NCBI RefSeq assembly: GCF_019457635.1 | Contig: NZ_CP080412.1 | Coordinates: 1,302,001 to 1,366,000 of the forward strand | Origin: Shewanella mangrovisoli | Lineage (GTDB): Bacteria; Pseudomonadota; Gammaproteobacteria; Enterobacterales; Shewanellaceae | DNA: 64,000 nucleotides | Reading direction: 5' to 3' | Shown here: positions 17,224-27,013 of the stretch, piece after piece | Numbering within the stretch: the stretch's first letter is position 1 | How the letters are laid out: each line of letters starts with the position of its first letter | Translations under genes and position numbers: made by a program | The notes under the pieces: generated by a model | Seen by the model: the letters and a program-made list of their open reading frames with translations, nothing else | Database searches by the model: none | What the model was told of the DNA's origin: nothing

Positions 17224-17877
17224 TCAGGATAGCTGCTCTTTCAGATATTCAAGCCACTTCGAAGGTTGACCGTAAAAGCGGCTGTGATTGATAAGCTTTA
17301 AGTGGCCTTCACTGGTCTCTAGCGCCACGGAGGGAAACCCTTGGGCGCCGAGCTGATTCATTAATGCCCGCGAAGCGACGATATGTTGATAAAGGGCTTC
17401 TTCATTTTCGGCGTATTCCCGGGCGAAGGCGGCGCCATCTATCCCCAATTTTTCCGCTAAAAGATGCAGGTTATTTTCATCGCTCGCGCACTTGCCATCG
17501 CGATAATGGGCGAGCTGCACCGCATGTAAGTAGGCTAAATCATCGCCACCTAAGGCGGCCACAGCGAGTAACGCCCTGATGGGCGGCGCCGAATCCAATA
17601 GGATACTCGTATCACGCAATAGGCCTTCGTAGTAGTTCTCACCAAAGGCTTGTCCGGTTAGCGCGGCAATACGTTGGTCATGGGGCATCACATAGTCGCG
17701 CCATTGATTATCAATCTGTTTACGTCTTGGGCCTGTGAGCATGCCGCCCGCGTGGAGTTTGATAGTAAATCCGGCAGCGGCTGCGGCATCAAACAGCGGT
17801 GCGGCCGCATAACACCAACCGCACAGAGGATCTATAATGGCATGTAAAACGGCTTGTGGATTTTCAGTGGTATTCAT
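17224..17877 (-). CDS. DsbA-family thioredoxin-like protein (FrnE-like), probably cytoplasmic
   Basis: 217 residues, no signal peptide. The active site is DPLCGWCYAAAPLF near the N-terminus, a CxxC typical of the cytoplasmic DsbA/FrnE/HCCA isomerase group, followed by a helical insert and a C-terminal strand with GFPSVALE, where the cis-Pro loop of thioredoxin folds is found. It may act as a disulphide oxidoreductase or a glutathione-dependent isomerase-like enzyme; the CxxC favours redox chemistry. It faces the TapY2 gene and lies 107 bp downstream of the metallo-beta-lactamase-fold gene on the same strand, so the two could share a transcript. Confidence 0.82.
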   Translation of the reverse strand: MNTTENPQAVLHAIIDPLCGWCYAAAPLFDAAAAAGFTIKLHAGGMLTGPRRKQIDNQWRDYVMPHDQRIAALTGQAFGENYYEGLLRDTSILLDSAPPIRALLAVAALGGDDLAYLHAVQLAHYRDGKCASDENNLHLLAEKLGIDGAAFAREYAENEEALYQHIVASRALMNQLGAQGFPSVALETSEGHLKLINHSRFYGQPSKWLEYLKEQLS

Positions 17878-17984
17878 GGGGACTTCCTATAAAACGAGCT
17901 GAACTGAACTTTGGTTTTTGCTTGAGTGCTAACCGAGGCTTACATCAGAGTGAATGGGGTAAGGAATACCATGCCCCGATGCGC

Positions 17985-18884
17985 TTACATGGGCCAGCGC
18001 ATTTCACCCATAATCACTTTGGCGCTGATCTCAAGGCCCACATCGCTGGGGATTTGTGGGTAGAGTGCGAGCATCTTGGCGATTAAGTCCGCAGAATTTT
18101 TTGCTGTTTTAGCCGCATTTTCAAAGGCATGAATATAGTCGCGGGTAAAGCTAATCGCGCGCTGATCAAATCTCGCTTTGCCAAGATAATGGCCAGGGAT
18201 CACTGTTTCGGGGGAGAGGGCGCTCATTTTATCTAAATGGGCTAACCAAGCCTGGCGAGACTCGATACTTTGGGTATCAGCTATCCAAACATGGGTATTA
18301 TCAAATACTTCAACTCCGCCAGTGATGGTCTTAGCCGAAGGTACCCACAGGAAAGTATGCTTAGGATGAGCATCCTCTAGACCTTCAATCAGCACTTGTT
18401 CGCCGTCGATACTAAAGCTATTGGTTGTCACCACCTTTGGCAACACTAATTGGCTCGGCGCATTGTCCTTTAAAATCGGTCCCCAGTAGGCGAGTTTGCC
18501 CTCCATCGAGGCTTTAATATCATCGACCGTGGTTTGGATGGCGACGATTTCTACCTCGGGAAAGTTTTGCTTAATCACATCCAACCCAAAGTAAAAGTCA
18601 GGATCGCTGTGGCTGATATAAACCAAGGTGAGTTTTTTACCGCTGGCCTTAATGGTATTCACTAAGGTCTGGGCATCATTTTTTTGGAACTGAGCATCGA
18701 CCAACATCATTTCATGCTCGCCACTGATAAAGCTGGAGGACACGGCAAAGATGCTGTTTTCACCCGGATTAAAATGGCTCACTTGCAAAGGTGCGGCCTG
18801 CGCCGTAGCCATTCCTGCCACCAACATTGCAGCGGCGAATTGGGGTTTGAAGCTGGCTAAGCTTAGGTTATTCAATAGTGTCAT
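17985..18884 (-). CDS. exported metallo-beta-lactamase-fold protein with altered metal motif
   Basis: 299 residues with a signal peptide (about 1-31, AQAAP). The fold is supported by SHFNPGENSIFAVSS, MLVDAQF, LVYISHSDPDFYFG and VIPGHYLG. The usual metal motif HxHxDH reads H-S-D-P-D-F at residues 92-97, so the second and fourth ligands are Asp and Phe, while a late His (PGH) remains. This could mean one metal, different metals or no hydrolase activity. I chose the ATG at 18884 with GAGAA upstream; a GTG at 18896 adds four residues. It is divergent from a LysR regulator that likely controls it. Confidence 0.83.
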   Translation of the reverse strand: MTLLNNLSLASFKPQFAAAMLVAGMATAQAAPLQVSHFNPGENSIFAVSSSFISGEHEMMLVDAQFQKNDAQTLVNTIKASGKKLTLVYISHSDPDFYFGLDVIKQNFPEVEIVAIQTTVDDIKASMEGKLAYWGPILKDNAPSQLVLPKVVTTNSFSIDGEQVLIEGLEDAHPKHTFLWVPSAKTITGGVEVFDNTHVWIADTQSIESRQAWLAHLDKMSALSPETVIPGHYLGKARFDQRAISFTRDYIHAFENAAKTAKNSADLIAKMLALYPQIPSDVGLEISAKVIMGEMRWPM

Positions 18885-19004
18885 TTCAGTTCTCACTTAT
18901 TCATTCAAATAGGCATTCGGTGATTTGCACTGCTGCAAAAGTGAGCTTAGTTTAGGTTGCAAAAAACGTTAGATAAACACGGAAAGTTGCGCTTATTTGT
19001 TGCA

Positions 19005-19020
19005 TAATTCGGACGAATTA
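19005..19020. promoter_or_regulatory. palindromic site between the MBL-fold gene and the LysR gene
   Basis: TAATTCG and CGAATTA form perfect 7-bp arms around a 2-bp centre, 51 bp upstream of the LysR start and 120 bp upstream of the MBL start. Position and symmetry suggest the LysR-family binding site; not proven. Confidence 0.45.
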
Positions 19021-19071
19021 GCGTTGAAAGCCGAGAATCTAGTGCAAACTAATCCACAAGGGGAATAAACC

Positions 19072-19995
19072 ATGGATAGACTCGAAGCGGCAAAGGTGTT
19101 TGTGACTATTGTCGAACGGGGGAGCATGATTGGCGCTGCCGAGGCGTTAGATATGTCGCGCTCCATGGTGACCCGTTACTTGGCAGAGATGGAAGAATGG
19201 TCGGGCGCCCGTTTATTGCACCGCTCGACGAGACGTTTGAGCTTGACCAGTGCGGGCGAGCAAGTGCTCGATTACTGCCAGCGTTTGCTTGAGTTGGCGC
19301 AGGAAGTCCCCGCCGTCAGTCATGCTCAGAGTGCCCAGCCCCGAGGGCTACTGCGGATCAGCTGCTCGCAATTTATGGCGCATTTACTCCTCCCCAGCGT
19401 TGTGCGCCCTTATTTAGCCCAATACCCGCAGGCGAGTGTGAATTTTCATGTGACGAGTCAAACCGTTGATTTAGTGGCTGAACGAATCGATCTTGCCATT
19501 CGTATCACCAACGAACTCGACCCTACGCTTATCGCCAGACGTTTAGGCGAGTGTGAGTCTGTGGTGTGCGCGGCACCGAGTTATCTTGCCAGCCATTCGG
19601 CCATCACGCATCCCGAGGATTTAACTCGGCATAACTGCCTAACCTATTCCTACTTTGGCGATGTGATGTGGCGATTCACTCAAACGCCTATCGCTGCGAA
19701 GGCAACGCCAACGCAGGAAGTCGGGCAGATATTCAATATTCCGGTGAAGGGCAACCTAAGTGCCAATGACTCTATGGTGGTGTTAAACGCCACTTTGGCG
19801 GGGGAGGGAATTGCCATGCAGCCCCTGTGGGCGGCAAAACCACACCTCGATTCGGGAGCATTAGTGCCATTGCTGCGGGAATATAAACCTCAATCCCTAG
19901 GCGTGTATGGGGTGTATCAATCCCGCAAACATATGCAGCCCGCATTAAGGGTGATGATGGATATGCTAGTGCAGCATTTTAACGGGACAATTTAA
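19072..19995 (+). CDS. LysR-family transcriptional regulator
   Basis: 307 residues. The N-terminal winged helix-turn-helix covers about 1-62 (MDRLEAAKVFVTIVERGSM, then AAEALDMSRSMVTRYLAEME, LLHRSTRRLSLT), and the substrate-binding domain about 90-300. The sequence resembles the large DhcR/AaeR-like LysR group. It has a GGGG-rich ribosome-binding site before the ATG and is divergent from an exported MBL-fold protein, which is its most likely target. Effector unknown. Confidence 0.92.
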   Translation: MDRLEAAKVFVTIVERGSMIGAAEALDMSRSMVTRYLAEMEEWSGARLLHRSTRRLSLTSAGEQVLDYCQRLLELAQEVPAVSHAQSAQPRGLLRISCSQFMAHLLLPSVVRPYLAQYPQASVNFHVTSQTVDLVAERIDLAIRITNELDPTLIARRLGECESVVCAAPSYLASHSAITHPEDLTRHNCLTYSYFGDVMWRFTQTPIAAKATPTQEVGQIFNIPVKGNLSANDSMVVLNATLAGEGIAMQPLWAAKPHLDSGALVPLLREYKPQSLGVYGVYQSRKHMQPALRVMMDMLVQHFNGTI

Positions 19996-20195
19996 GGGCG
20001 TGATCTTGCACGACTCAGCTCCAAGATAAAGTCGCTTCGAAACGGCTATTCAGCCTCAACTCCTTCCTTCGATTTATATTTTGCGCCAGACGCTTAAACC
20101 CCATTGCGGCTATTTTCTGTTCAGCTATATTGATTGGGATATTTTTGTTTTAAATGTGCAACTTAGGTCCCATCCTCCCTTGCTGAGCAGACGAT

Positions 20196-21203
20196 ATGAG
20201 CGAAGATATTAAAGATCACAAAGAAATTACCCGCGCGAATATTCGCGTCAATGCCCAGCTCGATGTGCCCTTTTTGGCGATGAATACCCTAGCGGCCATC
20301 ATCGCCAGCTACGGACTCTTGGCCAACAGCGCCGCCGTGGTCATTGGCGCCATGATTGTTGCTATGCTGTTTTCCCCCATTTTAGGCTTGGCATTAGGGC
20401 TGGTCGAAGGAGAAAAACTCTTAGTTCGCCATGCCATTAAGAGTTTAATCGTGGGGAGTATTCTGGTTTATTTCACCGCCTTTTTAATTGGCTTTTTGCA
20501 TTCCGATATTCCTATCACGCCGGAGATCATGGCGAGAACGGCGCCAAACTTTCTCGATTTAATGGTCGCGTTTGCGGGCGGTGCGGCGGGCGCCTATGCG
20601 ACTATTTCGCCGCGGTTAAGTACTTCCTTTGTGGGAGTGGCGATTGCCACCGCATTAGTGCCGCCCCTGTGTGCCTCGGCGATATTGCTCGGTCATGGTA
20701 ATTTTGAACTCGCCCGAGGAGCCTTCTTACTGACGTTTACCAACATAGTCGCCATCCAATTTGTGTCCTCCGTGGTGCTGTGGTTGAACGGTTTTCATGG
20801 ATTTTATTTTTGGCAAAAAAGCTCACTGTGGGAGTTGCTGAAACGTAACTTCATTACATTGATCCTGCTGGTTATTTTAGTCATTGCCCTCAGCGTGAAT
20901 CTGCATAATGTGGTGGCAAGGCAATTGTATGAGAGCAAAGTGACTCGCATTGTGAGTGAGCAGTTACTCAAGTTCCCCAATATGCGGTTGATTAAAGTTG
21001 GGATTGAGGAAGAGGCCAGTCAATGGATAGTGCGGGTCACCGTTGGCGGAATTAAAAAACCAGATGCCAGCTTTGTGCGACTACTGGAGAGTGAGTTGAC
21101 GCAGACGGGCCAAGTAAAACCGGCGACCGTGCGCGTGCGTTACTTTCAGGTCGATGTGATTGACCGCGATGGTGATGTTAAAGCGATTCAGGAGCAGGAT
21201 TAG
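20196..21203 (+). CDS. DUF389 (TIGR00341) family integral membrane protein
   Basis: 335 residues. After a short polar N-terminus there are about six hydrophobic helices carrying the family segments NSAAVVIGAMIVAMLFSPIL and ATISPRLSTSFVGVAIATAL, then a soluble C-terminal domain (about 235-335). The DUF389 group has no proven function; the repeated small-residue membrane motifs hint at transport or oligomer packing. It stands alone with a 200-bp upstream region and a strong terminator after it. Confidence 0.85.
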   Translation: MSEDIKDHKEITRANIRVNAQLDVPFLAMNTLAAIIASYGLLANSAAVVIGAMIVAMLFSPILGLALGLVEGEKLLVRHAIKSLIVGSILVYFTAFLIGFLHSDIPITPEIMARTAPNFLDLMVAFAGGAAGAYATISPRLSTSFVGVAIATALVPPLCASAILLGHGNFELARGAFLLTFTNIVAIQFVSSVVLWLNGFHGFYFWQKSSLWELLKRNFITLILLVILVIALSVNLHNVVARQLYESKVTRIVSEQLLKFPNMRLIKVGIEEEASQWIVRVTVGGIKKPDASFVRLLESELTQTGQVKPATVRVRYFQVDVIDRDGDVKAIQEQD

Positions 21204-21229
21204 TAGGCTTAACTTTTGTGCATTAAAAG

Positions 21230-21255
21230 AAAGCCCCGCAATTGCGGGGCTTTTT
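21230..21255. terminator. bidirectional terminator between the DUF389 gene and ettA
   Basis: AAGCCCCGCAA/TTGCGGGGCTT is an 11-bp GC-rich inverted repeat flanked by A- and T-runs between two converging genes; in RNA a small loop forms at CAATTG. Confidence 0.9.
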
Positions 21256-21277
21256 ATGTACCTATAAACGATTGCGC

Positions 21278-22945
21278 TTACTTGGTCATACGCTTGTATT
21301 TTAAGCGGTGTGGCTCAACCACATCGGCACCATAGGTGTTCTTCAACCATGCCGAGTATTCGGTGTAGTTACCTTCGTAGAAGTTCACTTGGCCTTCGTC
21401 GCGGTAGTCTAGAATATGGGTCGCGATACGGTCTAAGAACCAACGGTCGTGCGAAATTACCATGGCACAACCTGGGAACTCGAGGATCGCTTCTTCCAGT
21501 GCGCGCAGGGTTTCAACGTCTAAGTCGTTGGTGGGTTCGTCGAGGAGCAGTACGTTACCGCCAGCTTGCAGCAGCTTAGCTAAGTGAACACGGTTGCGCT
21601 CACCACCCGACAATGTGCCGATAACTTTCTGTTGATCCGCACCACGGAAGTTGAAGCGGCCCACATAGGCGCGGCTTGGGATTTCCATGTTGTTGATGCG
21701 CATGATGTCTTGACCACCGGAAATTTCTTGCCAAATGGTGTTCTTGTCATTCATTGAGTCGCGGAACTGTTCAACCGACGCCAGTTGCACGGTTTCACCT
21801 AACTCGATGGTACCGCTATCTGGCTGCTCGCTGCCAGACAGCATACGGAACAGGGTCGATTTACCCGCGCCGTTAGCACCGATAATACCGACGATCGCGC
21901 CCTTAGGAATCGAGAACGACAGGTTGTCGATCAGCACGCGGTCACCGTAGGATTTGGTTAAGTTGTTAACCTCAATCACTTTGTCACCTAAACGTGGTCC
22001 TGGCGGAATAAACAGCTCGTTGGTTTCGTTACGTTTTTGGTAATCAGAGGTGTTCAGCTCTTCAAAGCGCGCCATACGGGCTTTACCCTTAGACTGACGG
22101 CCTTTCGCGCCTTGGCGAACCCATTCTAATTCTTTCGCGATGGTCTTTTGGCGGGCGCTTTCAGCGGCAGATTCCTGCTTCAAGCGAGCATCTTTTTGCT
22201 CAAGCCATGAAGAGTAGTTGCCTTCCCATGGGATACCCTCACCACGGTCAAGTTCTAAAATCCAGCCCGCGGCATTGTCGAGGAAGTAACGGTCGTGGGT
22301 AATCGCCACAACGGTGCCCGAGTATTCCTGCAGGAAGTGTTCGAGCCAAGCGACTGATTCGGCGTCCAAGTGGTTGGTGGGTTCGTCGAGCAGCAGCATC
22401 TCTGGCTTTTCCAGCAGCAGACGACAAATCGCCACACGGCGGCGCTCACCACCCGATAAGACTTCAATCTTCTCGTCCCAATCTGGAAGACGCAGGGCGT
22501 TCGCCGCACGCTCGAGGATGTTGTCCAGATTGTGGGCGTCCTGCGCCTGAATGATGGCTTCAAGTTCGCCTTGCTCTTTGGCAAGCGCGTCAAAGTCCGC
22601 ATCAGGATCGGCGTAAGCCGCATAGACTTCGTCTAAGCGTTTGAGGGCATTTTTGGCTTCAGAAACCGCTTCTTCAATCGCCTCACGTACGGTTTGCGTT
22701 GGGTCGAGTTTCGGTTCTTGCGGCAGGTAACCAATCTTCAACCCTGGCATTGGGCGCGCTTCACCCTCAATTTCGGTATCGATACCGGCCATGATGCGCA
22801 GTAGGGTGGATTTACCTGAACCGTTAAGACCTAACACACCGATCTTAGCGCCGGGGAAAAAGCTTAAGGAAATGTCTTTAAGGATCTGCTTCTTAGGAGG
22901 AACAACCTTGCCCACCCGCAGCATGCTGTAAACAAACTGAGCCAT
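21278..22945 (-). CDS. ettA: energy-dependent translational throttle protein EttA (ABC-F)
   Basis: 555 residues starting MAQFVYSMLRVGKVVPP. It has two ABC ATPase domains, Walker A at GLNGSGKST and GANGAGKST, ABC signatures at LSGGERRRVA and LSGGERNRVH, and Walker B at LLLDEPTNHLD and LLLDEPTNDLD. ABC-F proteins bind the ribosomal E site; EttA couples translation start to the ATP/ADP level. There are no membrane segments. The frame stays open to a codon at 23008, but the conserved start and the usual family length support 22945. It is divergent from glyA with 190 bp between starts. Confidence 0.95.
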   Translation of the reverse strand: MAQFVYSMLRVGKVVPPKKQILKDISLSFFPGAKIGVLGLNGSGKSTLLRIMAGIDTEIEGEARPMPGLKIGYLPQEPKLDPTQTVREAIEEAVSEAKNALKRLDEVYAAYADPDADFDALAKEQGELEAIIQAQDAHNLDNILERAANALRLPDWDEKIEVLSGGERRRVAICRLLLEKPEMLLLDEPTNHLDAESVAWLEHFLQEYSGTVVAITHDRYFLDNAAGWILELDRGEGIPWEGNYSSWLEQKDARLKQESAAESARQKTIAKELEWVRQGAKGRQSKGKARMARFEELNTSDYQKRNETNELFIPPGPRLGDKVIEVNNLTKSYGDRVLIDNLSFSIPKGAIVGIIGANGAGKSTLFRMLSGSEQPDSGTIELGETVQLASVEQFRDSMNDKNTIWQEISGGQDIMRINNMEIPSRAYVGRFNFRGADQQKVIGTLSGGERNRVHLAKLLQAGGNVLLLDEPTNDLDVETLRALEEAILEFPGCAMVISHDRWFLDRIATHILDYRDEGQVNFYEGNYTEYSAWLKNTYGADVVEPHRLKYKRMTK

Positions 22946-23135
22946 TTTTCTGCATCTATAAGTGACTAATGATGCGGCTAATTCTACTCGATTGTGCGCC
23001 GAACTCAACTCGGCATTGAGGCGAGTTCAAGGTAAAACTGTAGGATTTTCATGTTTCAGAGACTGGGATTGTCGGCTAGTTACGAGTAGAATACCGCGCA
23101 ACCCTACCTACAAGAATTGGCAGCTGGAGTAAGCA

Positions 23136-24389
23136 ATGCTGAAAAAAGATATGAATATCGCAGATTATGATCCGGAACTGTTCAACGCAATTCAGAACGA
23201 AACTCTGCGTCAAGAAGAGCATATTGAGCTGATTGCTTCTGAAAACTACACCAGTCCACGCGTGATGCAAGCGCAAGGTTCACAATTAACCAACAAGTAC
23301 GCCGAAGGTTATCCTGGCAAGCGCTACTACGGTGGTTGTGAGTATGTGGACGTAGTTGAAACCTTAGCGATTGAGCGTGCAAAACAACTGTTTGGCGCGA
23401 CTTACGCAAACGTACAACCTCACTCAGGTTCTCAAGCAAACAGCGCCGTTTACATGGCATTGTTAAAACCAGGCGATACCGTTTTAGGTATGAACCTTGC
23501 TCACGGTGGTCACTTGACCCACGGTTCACCTGTAAACTTCTCCGGTAGACTGTACAACATCATTCCTTACGGCATCGATGAATCAGGCAAAATCGACTAC
23601 GACGAAATGGAACGTCTGGCGGTTGAACATAAGCCTAAGATGATGATCGGTGGTTTCTCTGCTTACTCAGGCATCGTTGACTGGGCAAGAATGCGCGAAA
23701 TCGCAGACAAAATAGGTGCTTACCTGTTTGTCGACATGGCGCACGTTGCGGGTCTTATCGCCGCTGGTGTGTATCCAAACCCAGTGCCACACGCGCACGT
23801 TGTGACGTCAACCACTCACAAGACCTTAGCCGGTCCTCGTGGCGGTATCATTCTGTCTGCTGCCGATGATGAAGAGCTATACAAAAAGCTGAACTCTGCG
23901 GTATTCCCAGGCGGTCAAGGTGGTCCTTTGATGCACGTTATCGCGGGTAAAGCGGTAGCCTTCAAAGAAGCTTTAGAGCCAGAGTTCAAAGCTTACCAAC
24001 AACAAGTGGTTAAGAATGCTAAAGCCATGGTTGAAGTGTTCTTAGAGCGTGGTTACAAGATCGTTTCTGGCGGTACTGACAACCACTTAATGCTGGTGGA
24101 CTTAATTGGTCGCGACCTGACGGGTAAAGAAGCCGATGCCGCTTTAGGTAGCGCGAACATCACAGTAAACAAAAACTCTGTGCCAAACGATCCACGTTCT
24201 CCATTCGTGACCTCTGGTGTGCGTATCGGTACGCCTGCGATCACTCGCCGTGGCTTTAAAGAAGCTGAAGCGAAAGAGTTAACCGGTTGGATCTGTGACA
24301 TCCTCGACGATGCCCACAACCCAGCAGTCATCGAGCGCGTAAAAGGCCAAGTATTGGCTCTGTGCGCCCGTTTCCCTGTTTACGGTTAA
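23136..24389 (+). CDS. glyA: serine hydroxymethyltransferase
   Basis: 417 residues, full length. It converts serine and tetrahydrofolate to glycine and 5,10-methylene-tetrahydrofolate, the main one-carbon source. The PLP-binding lysine lies in [16 protein letters not shown] (about 220-235), and the start [13 protein letters not shown] followed by [12 protein letters not shown] is typical. A GGAG element lies 7 bp before the ATG. A terminator follows, so it is probably its own transcript, although it heads the nrdR-rib cluster. Codon use is that of a highly expressed gene. Confidence 0.98.
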   Translation: MLKKDMNIADYDPELFNAIQNETLRQEEHIELIASENYTSPRVMQAQGSQLTNKYAEGYPGKRYYGGCEYVDVVETLAIERAKQLFGATYANVQPHSGSQANSAVYMALLKPGDTVLGMNLAHGGHLTHGSPVNFSGRLYNIIPYGIDESGKIDYDEMERLAVEHKPKMMIGGFSAYSGIVDWARMREIADKIGAYLFVDMAHVAGLIAAGVYPNPVPHAHVVTSTTHKTLAGPRGGIILSAADDEELYKKLNSAVFPGGQGGPLMHVIAGKAVAFKEALEPEFKAYQQQVVKNAKAMVEVFLERGYKIVSGGTDNHLMLVDLIGRDLTGKEADAALGSANITVNKNSVPNDPRSPFVTSGVRIGTPAITRRGFKEAEAKELTGWICDILDDAHNPAVIERVKGQVLALCARFPVYG

Positions 24390-24485
24390 TTCGTTAATTT
24401 ATCTGAATATGGCGGCTGAGTTCACAACTGCTTAGGGTGTCACTCTTAGGTGGTTAACCTCAGCCGATAAATAGGATAAAATCCC

Positions 24486-24506
24486 ATGGCCGCATTAAGC
24501 GGCCAT
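24486..24506 (+). terminator. terminator after glyA
   Basis: An 8-bp stem ATGGCCGC/GCGGCCAT with an ATTAA loop followed by TTTTATT, about 95 bp past the glyA stop. Confidence 0.88.
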
Positions 24507-24599
24507 TTTTATTGCTAAAATCTTAGACTTAAACCCGCTCGGTTTAAGCAAGCTACAGCGAAAGCCATAGGCTTTATTCCATTCACGGCAGGAGGCTCA

Positions 24600-25049
24600 A
24601 TGCATTGTCCATTTTGCAGCGCGACAGATACTAAAGTGATCGATTCCCGATTAGTGGCGGAAGGCCATCAAGTGCGTCGTCGCCGAGAATGCACCGAATG
24701 CCACGAAAGATTTACCACCTTCGAAGGGGCTGAATTAGTCATGCCACGGGTGATTAAACGTGATGGCACGCGCCAACCCTTCGATGAAGAAAAGCTGCAA
24801 GCAGGCATGTTACGCGCGGTCGAAAAGCGCCCCGTGTCTATGGATGAAATCGAGCAGGCCTTAAGTAAAATCAAGTCAACGCTGCGGGCTACTGGTGAGC
24901 GCGAAGTGCCATCCGAGATGATAGGTAACTTGATGATGGAACAGTTAATGAGCCTAGATAAGGTTGCCTATATTCGTTTTGCCTCGGTTTACCGCGCCTT
25001 TGAAGACGTCTCCGAATTTGGCGAGGCGATTGCGAAACTGCAAAAGTAA
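24600..25049 (+). CDS. nrdR: transcriptional repressor NrdR
   Basis: 149 residues. The N-terminus is a zinc ribbon with two CxxC pairs (CPFC and CTEC), and the middle (about 49-140) is an ATP-cone domain ([18 protein letters not shown]). NrdR represses ribonucleotide reductase genes when dATP is bound. AGGAGG lies 5 bp before the ATG. The position ahead of ribD is widely conserved in gammaproteobacteria. The target NrdR boxes would lie at nrd genes outside this window. Confidence 0.97.
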   Translation: MHCPFCSATDTKVIDSRLVAEGHQVRRRRECTECHERFTTFEGAELVMPRVIKRDGTRQPFDEEKLQAGMLRAVEKRPVSMDEIEQALSKIKSTLRATGEREVPSEMIGNLMMEQLMSLDKVAYIRFASVYRAFEDVSEFGEAIAKLQK

Positions 25050-25060
25050 CGTGGGTTATC

Positions 25061-25084
25061 TTAGGTTAGCGCTTAGGTTAGCGC
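25061..25084. repeat. 12-bp perfect tandem duplication between nrdR and ribD
   Basis: TTAGGTTAGCGC occurs twice in direct succession (25061-25072 and 25073-25084), 52 bp before ribD. It looks like a slippage duplication in non-coding DNA; no function is evident. Confidence 0.8.
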
Positions 25085-25136
25085 CTCGTTATGCGCCGCA
25101 TTCGGGCACGCTTCCTCAGGATTTCATAGGGTTTAT

Positions 25137-26282
25137 ATGAATTGGTCAGAACTCGATAACCAGATGATGAGCCGAGCCATACAATTGGCTCGCAAAGGAT
25201 TTTATACCACTCGCCCCAATCCTAGTGTGGGCTGCGTTATCGTAAAAGATAATCACATTGTCGGCGAAGGTTATCATCAAAAAGCCGGCGAGCCCCACGC
25301 CGAGGTGCATGCACTGCGCATGGCAGGCGAACTTGCCCGCGGCGGGACCGCCTATGTCACCTTAGAACCTTGTAGCCATTATGGCCGCACACCGCCGTGC
25401 GCCTTGGCGCTGATCAATATTGGTGTAAAACGTGTGGTGGTCGCAGTTGAAGACCCTAATCCGCAGGTCGGTGGTCGCGGAATTCAAATGCTGCGCGATG
25501 CGGGCATTCAAGTGGATGTCGGTTTACATCGCGACGAAGCTTACGCTTTAAATCTTGGTTTTATGAAGCGCATGGAGTCGGGCCTGCCTTGGGTAACGGT
25601 AAAGCTTGCCGCGAGTCTCGATGGTAAAACCGCGCTATCCAACGGTGTCTCTAAGTGGATTACAGGCCCCGAAGCTCGCCGCGATGTGCAGCGCTTACGT
25701 TTGCGCGCCTGCGCACTGGTCACTGGGATTGAAACCGTACTGGCCGATGACCCTTCGCTCAATGTGCGCTACTCAGAGCTTAGCAGTCTTAGCTCGCAAT
25801 TGAGTGAAGCGCAGATTTTACAACCGCTGCGGGTGATTTTAGACAGTCGTTGCCGCATGCCGATTACGGCGGCCTTGCTTACGATTGAATCGCCGATTTT
25901 ATTAGTCTCAACTGAGCCTTACTCGCCAGCCTTTATAGCGCAGTTGCCGGCCCATGTGACTTGTCTTCAATTACCGGCGATTGATGGTCGCATCTCGCTG
26001 CCCGCACTCTTAAGCTATTTAGGCAAAAGCTGTAATCAGGTGCTTATCGAAGCGGGCGCGACCTTAGCGGGTGCCTTTATCGGCGCGGGATTAGCCGATG
26101 AGTTAGTGCTGTATCAAGCGATGAAAATCCTTGGCGCACAAGGACGTAATCTACTCGAATTACCCGATTATCAAATGATGGCCGATATTCCGACCCTCAA
26201 ACTGGTCGATGAGCGTAAAGTGGGCGCGGATATGCGTTTCACCTTGCGGCTCACGTCCAATCCATCTTTAGCGAATAAGTGA
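25137..26282 (+). CDS. ribD: bifunctional riboflavin biosynthesis deaminase/reductase RibD
   Basis: 381 residues. The N-terminal deaminase (about 1-145) has the zinc site HAEVHAL and PCSHYGRTPPC; the C-terminal reductase (about 150-375) begins VTVKLAASLDGKTAL. It carries out the second and third steps from GTP to riboflavin. It starts the ribD-ribC-ribBX-ribH run; the next gene begins 7 bp after its stop, so the two are co-translated. Confidence 0.97.
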   Translation: MNWSELDNQMMSRAIQLARKGFYTTRPNPSVGCVIVKDNHIVGEGYHQKAGEPHAEVHALRMAGELARGGTAYVTLEPCSHYGRTPPCALALINIGVKRVVVAVEDPNPQVGGRGIQMLRDAGIQVDVGLHRDEAYALNLGFMKRMESGLPWVTVKLAASLDGKTALSNGVSKWITGPEARRDVQRLRLRACALVTGIETVLADDPSLNVRYSELSSLSSQLSEAQILQPLRVILDSRCRMPITAALLTIESPILLVSTEPYSPAFIAQLPAHVTCLQLPAIDGRISLPALLSYLGKSCNQVLIEAGATLAGAFIGAGLADELVLYQAMKILGAQGRNLLELPDYQMMADIPTLKLVDERKVGADMRFTLRLTSNPSLANK

Positions 26283-26289
26283 GTTAACC

Positions 26290-26946
26290 ATGTTTACTGG
26301 GATTATTGAGGCCGTAGGCACGCTGCGAAAGCTTGAACGTAAAGGCGATGATATTCGTTTGACGGTCGCCAGTGGCAAACTGGATTTAAGCGATGTGCGT
26401 TTAGGCGACAGTATCGCCACCAATGGTGTGTGTTTGACTGTGGTTCAGCAATTAGCCGATGGCTATGTGGCGGATGTGTCGGCTGAAACTGTCAGTCTCA
26501 CAGGCTTTGCTAACTATAAAGTGGGCACTAAGGTTAATCTTGAAAAAGCCGTTACCCCGACAACTCGCCTCGGCGGGCATATGGTCAGCGGCCATGTGGA
26601 TGGCATTGCCACCGTAGAGCAGCGTTTGGCGCGGGGTCAAGCGATTGAGTTTTGGTTAGCGGCGCCAACTGAACTGGCGCGCTATATCGCCCATAAAGGT
26701 TCTATCACCATCGATGGCGTGAGCCTCACGGTAAACGAAGTCGATGGACACCGTTTTCGTTTAACCATAGTGCCTCATACGGCGGGTGAAACCACACTGG
26801 TGGATTTGAAAGCTGGTGATAAGGTTAATATTGAAGTGGATTTAATCGCCCGCTATTTAGAGCGTTTAATGCGCTTTGACTCTAAAGAAACCCAAGGCGG
26901 TGGGGTAACCATGGAAATGTTAGCCCGTGCTGGCTTTGTGCGTTAG
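26290..26946 (+). CDS. ribC: riboflavin synthase alpha chain
   Basis: 218 residues made of two lumazine-binding repeats (MFTGIIEAVGTL at the start, then GHMVSGHVDGIATV beginning the second half). It joins two molecules of 6,7-dimethyl-8-ribityllumazine to give riboflavin, the last step of the pathway. It lies 7 bp behind ribD and 67 bp ahead of the ribB-type gene. The same gene is called ribE in some genomes. Confidence 0.97.
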   Translation: MFTGIIEAVGTLRKLERKGDDIRLTVASGKLDLSDVRLGDSIATNGVCLTVVQQLADGYVADVSAETVSLTGFANYKVGTKVNLEKAVTPTTRLGGHMVSGHVDGIATVEQRLARGQAIEFWLAAPTELARYIAHKGSITIDGVSLTVNEVDGHRFRLTIVPHTAGETTLVDLKAGDKVNIEVDLIARYLERLMRFDSKETQGGGVTMEMLARAGFVR

Positions 26947-27013
26947 GGCACTGGCACTTAGCTCACTTAGGTATAGAATTTCATAACAACAGTAAAATCA
27001 TAAAGGTCCTACA

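Noticed and set aside
22946..23008. 21-codon N-terminal extension of EttA
   Set aside because: The residues are not conserved, and the family start MAQFVYSM with the usual 555-residue length fits the later ATG.
24668..24874. Antisense frame over nrdR, and similar antisense frames over many core genes
   Set aside because: Typical mirror frames of GC-balanced coding DNA; no ribosome-binding site or family motif.
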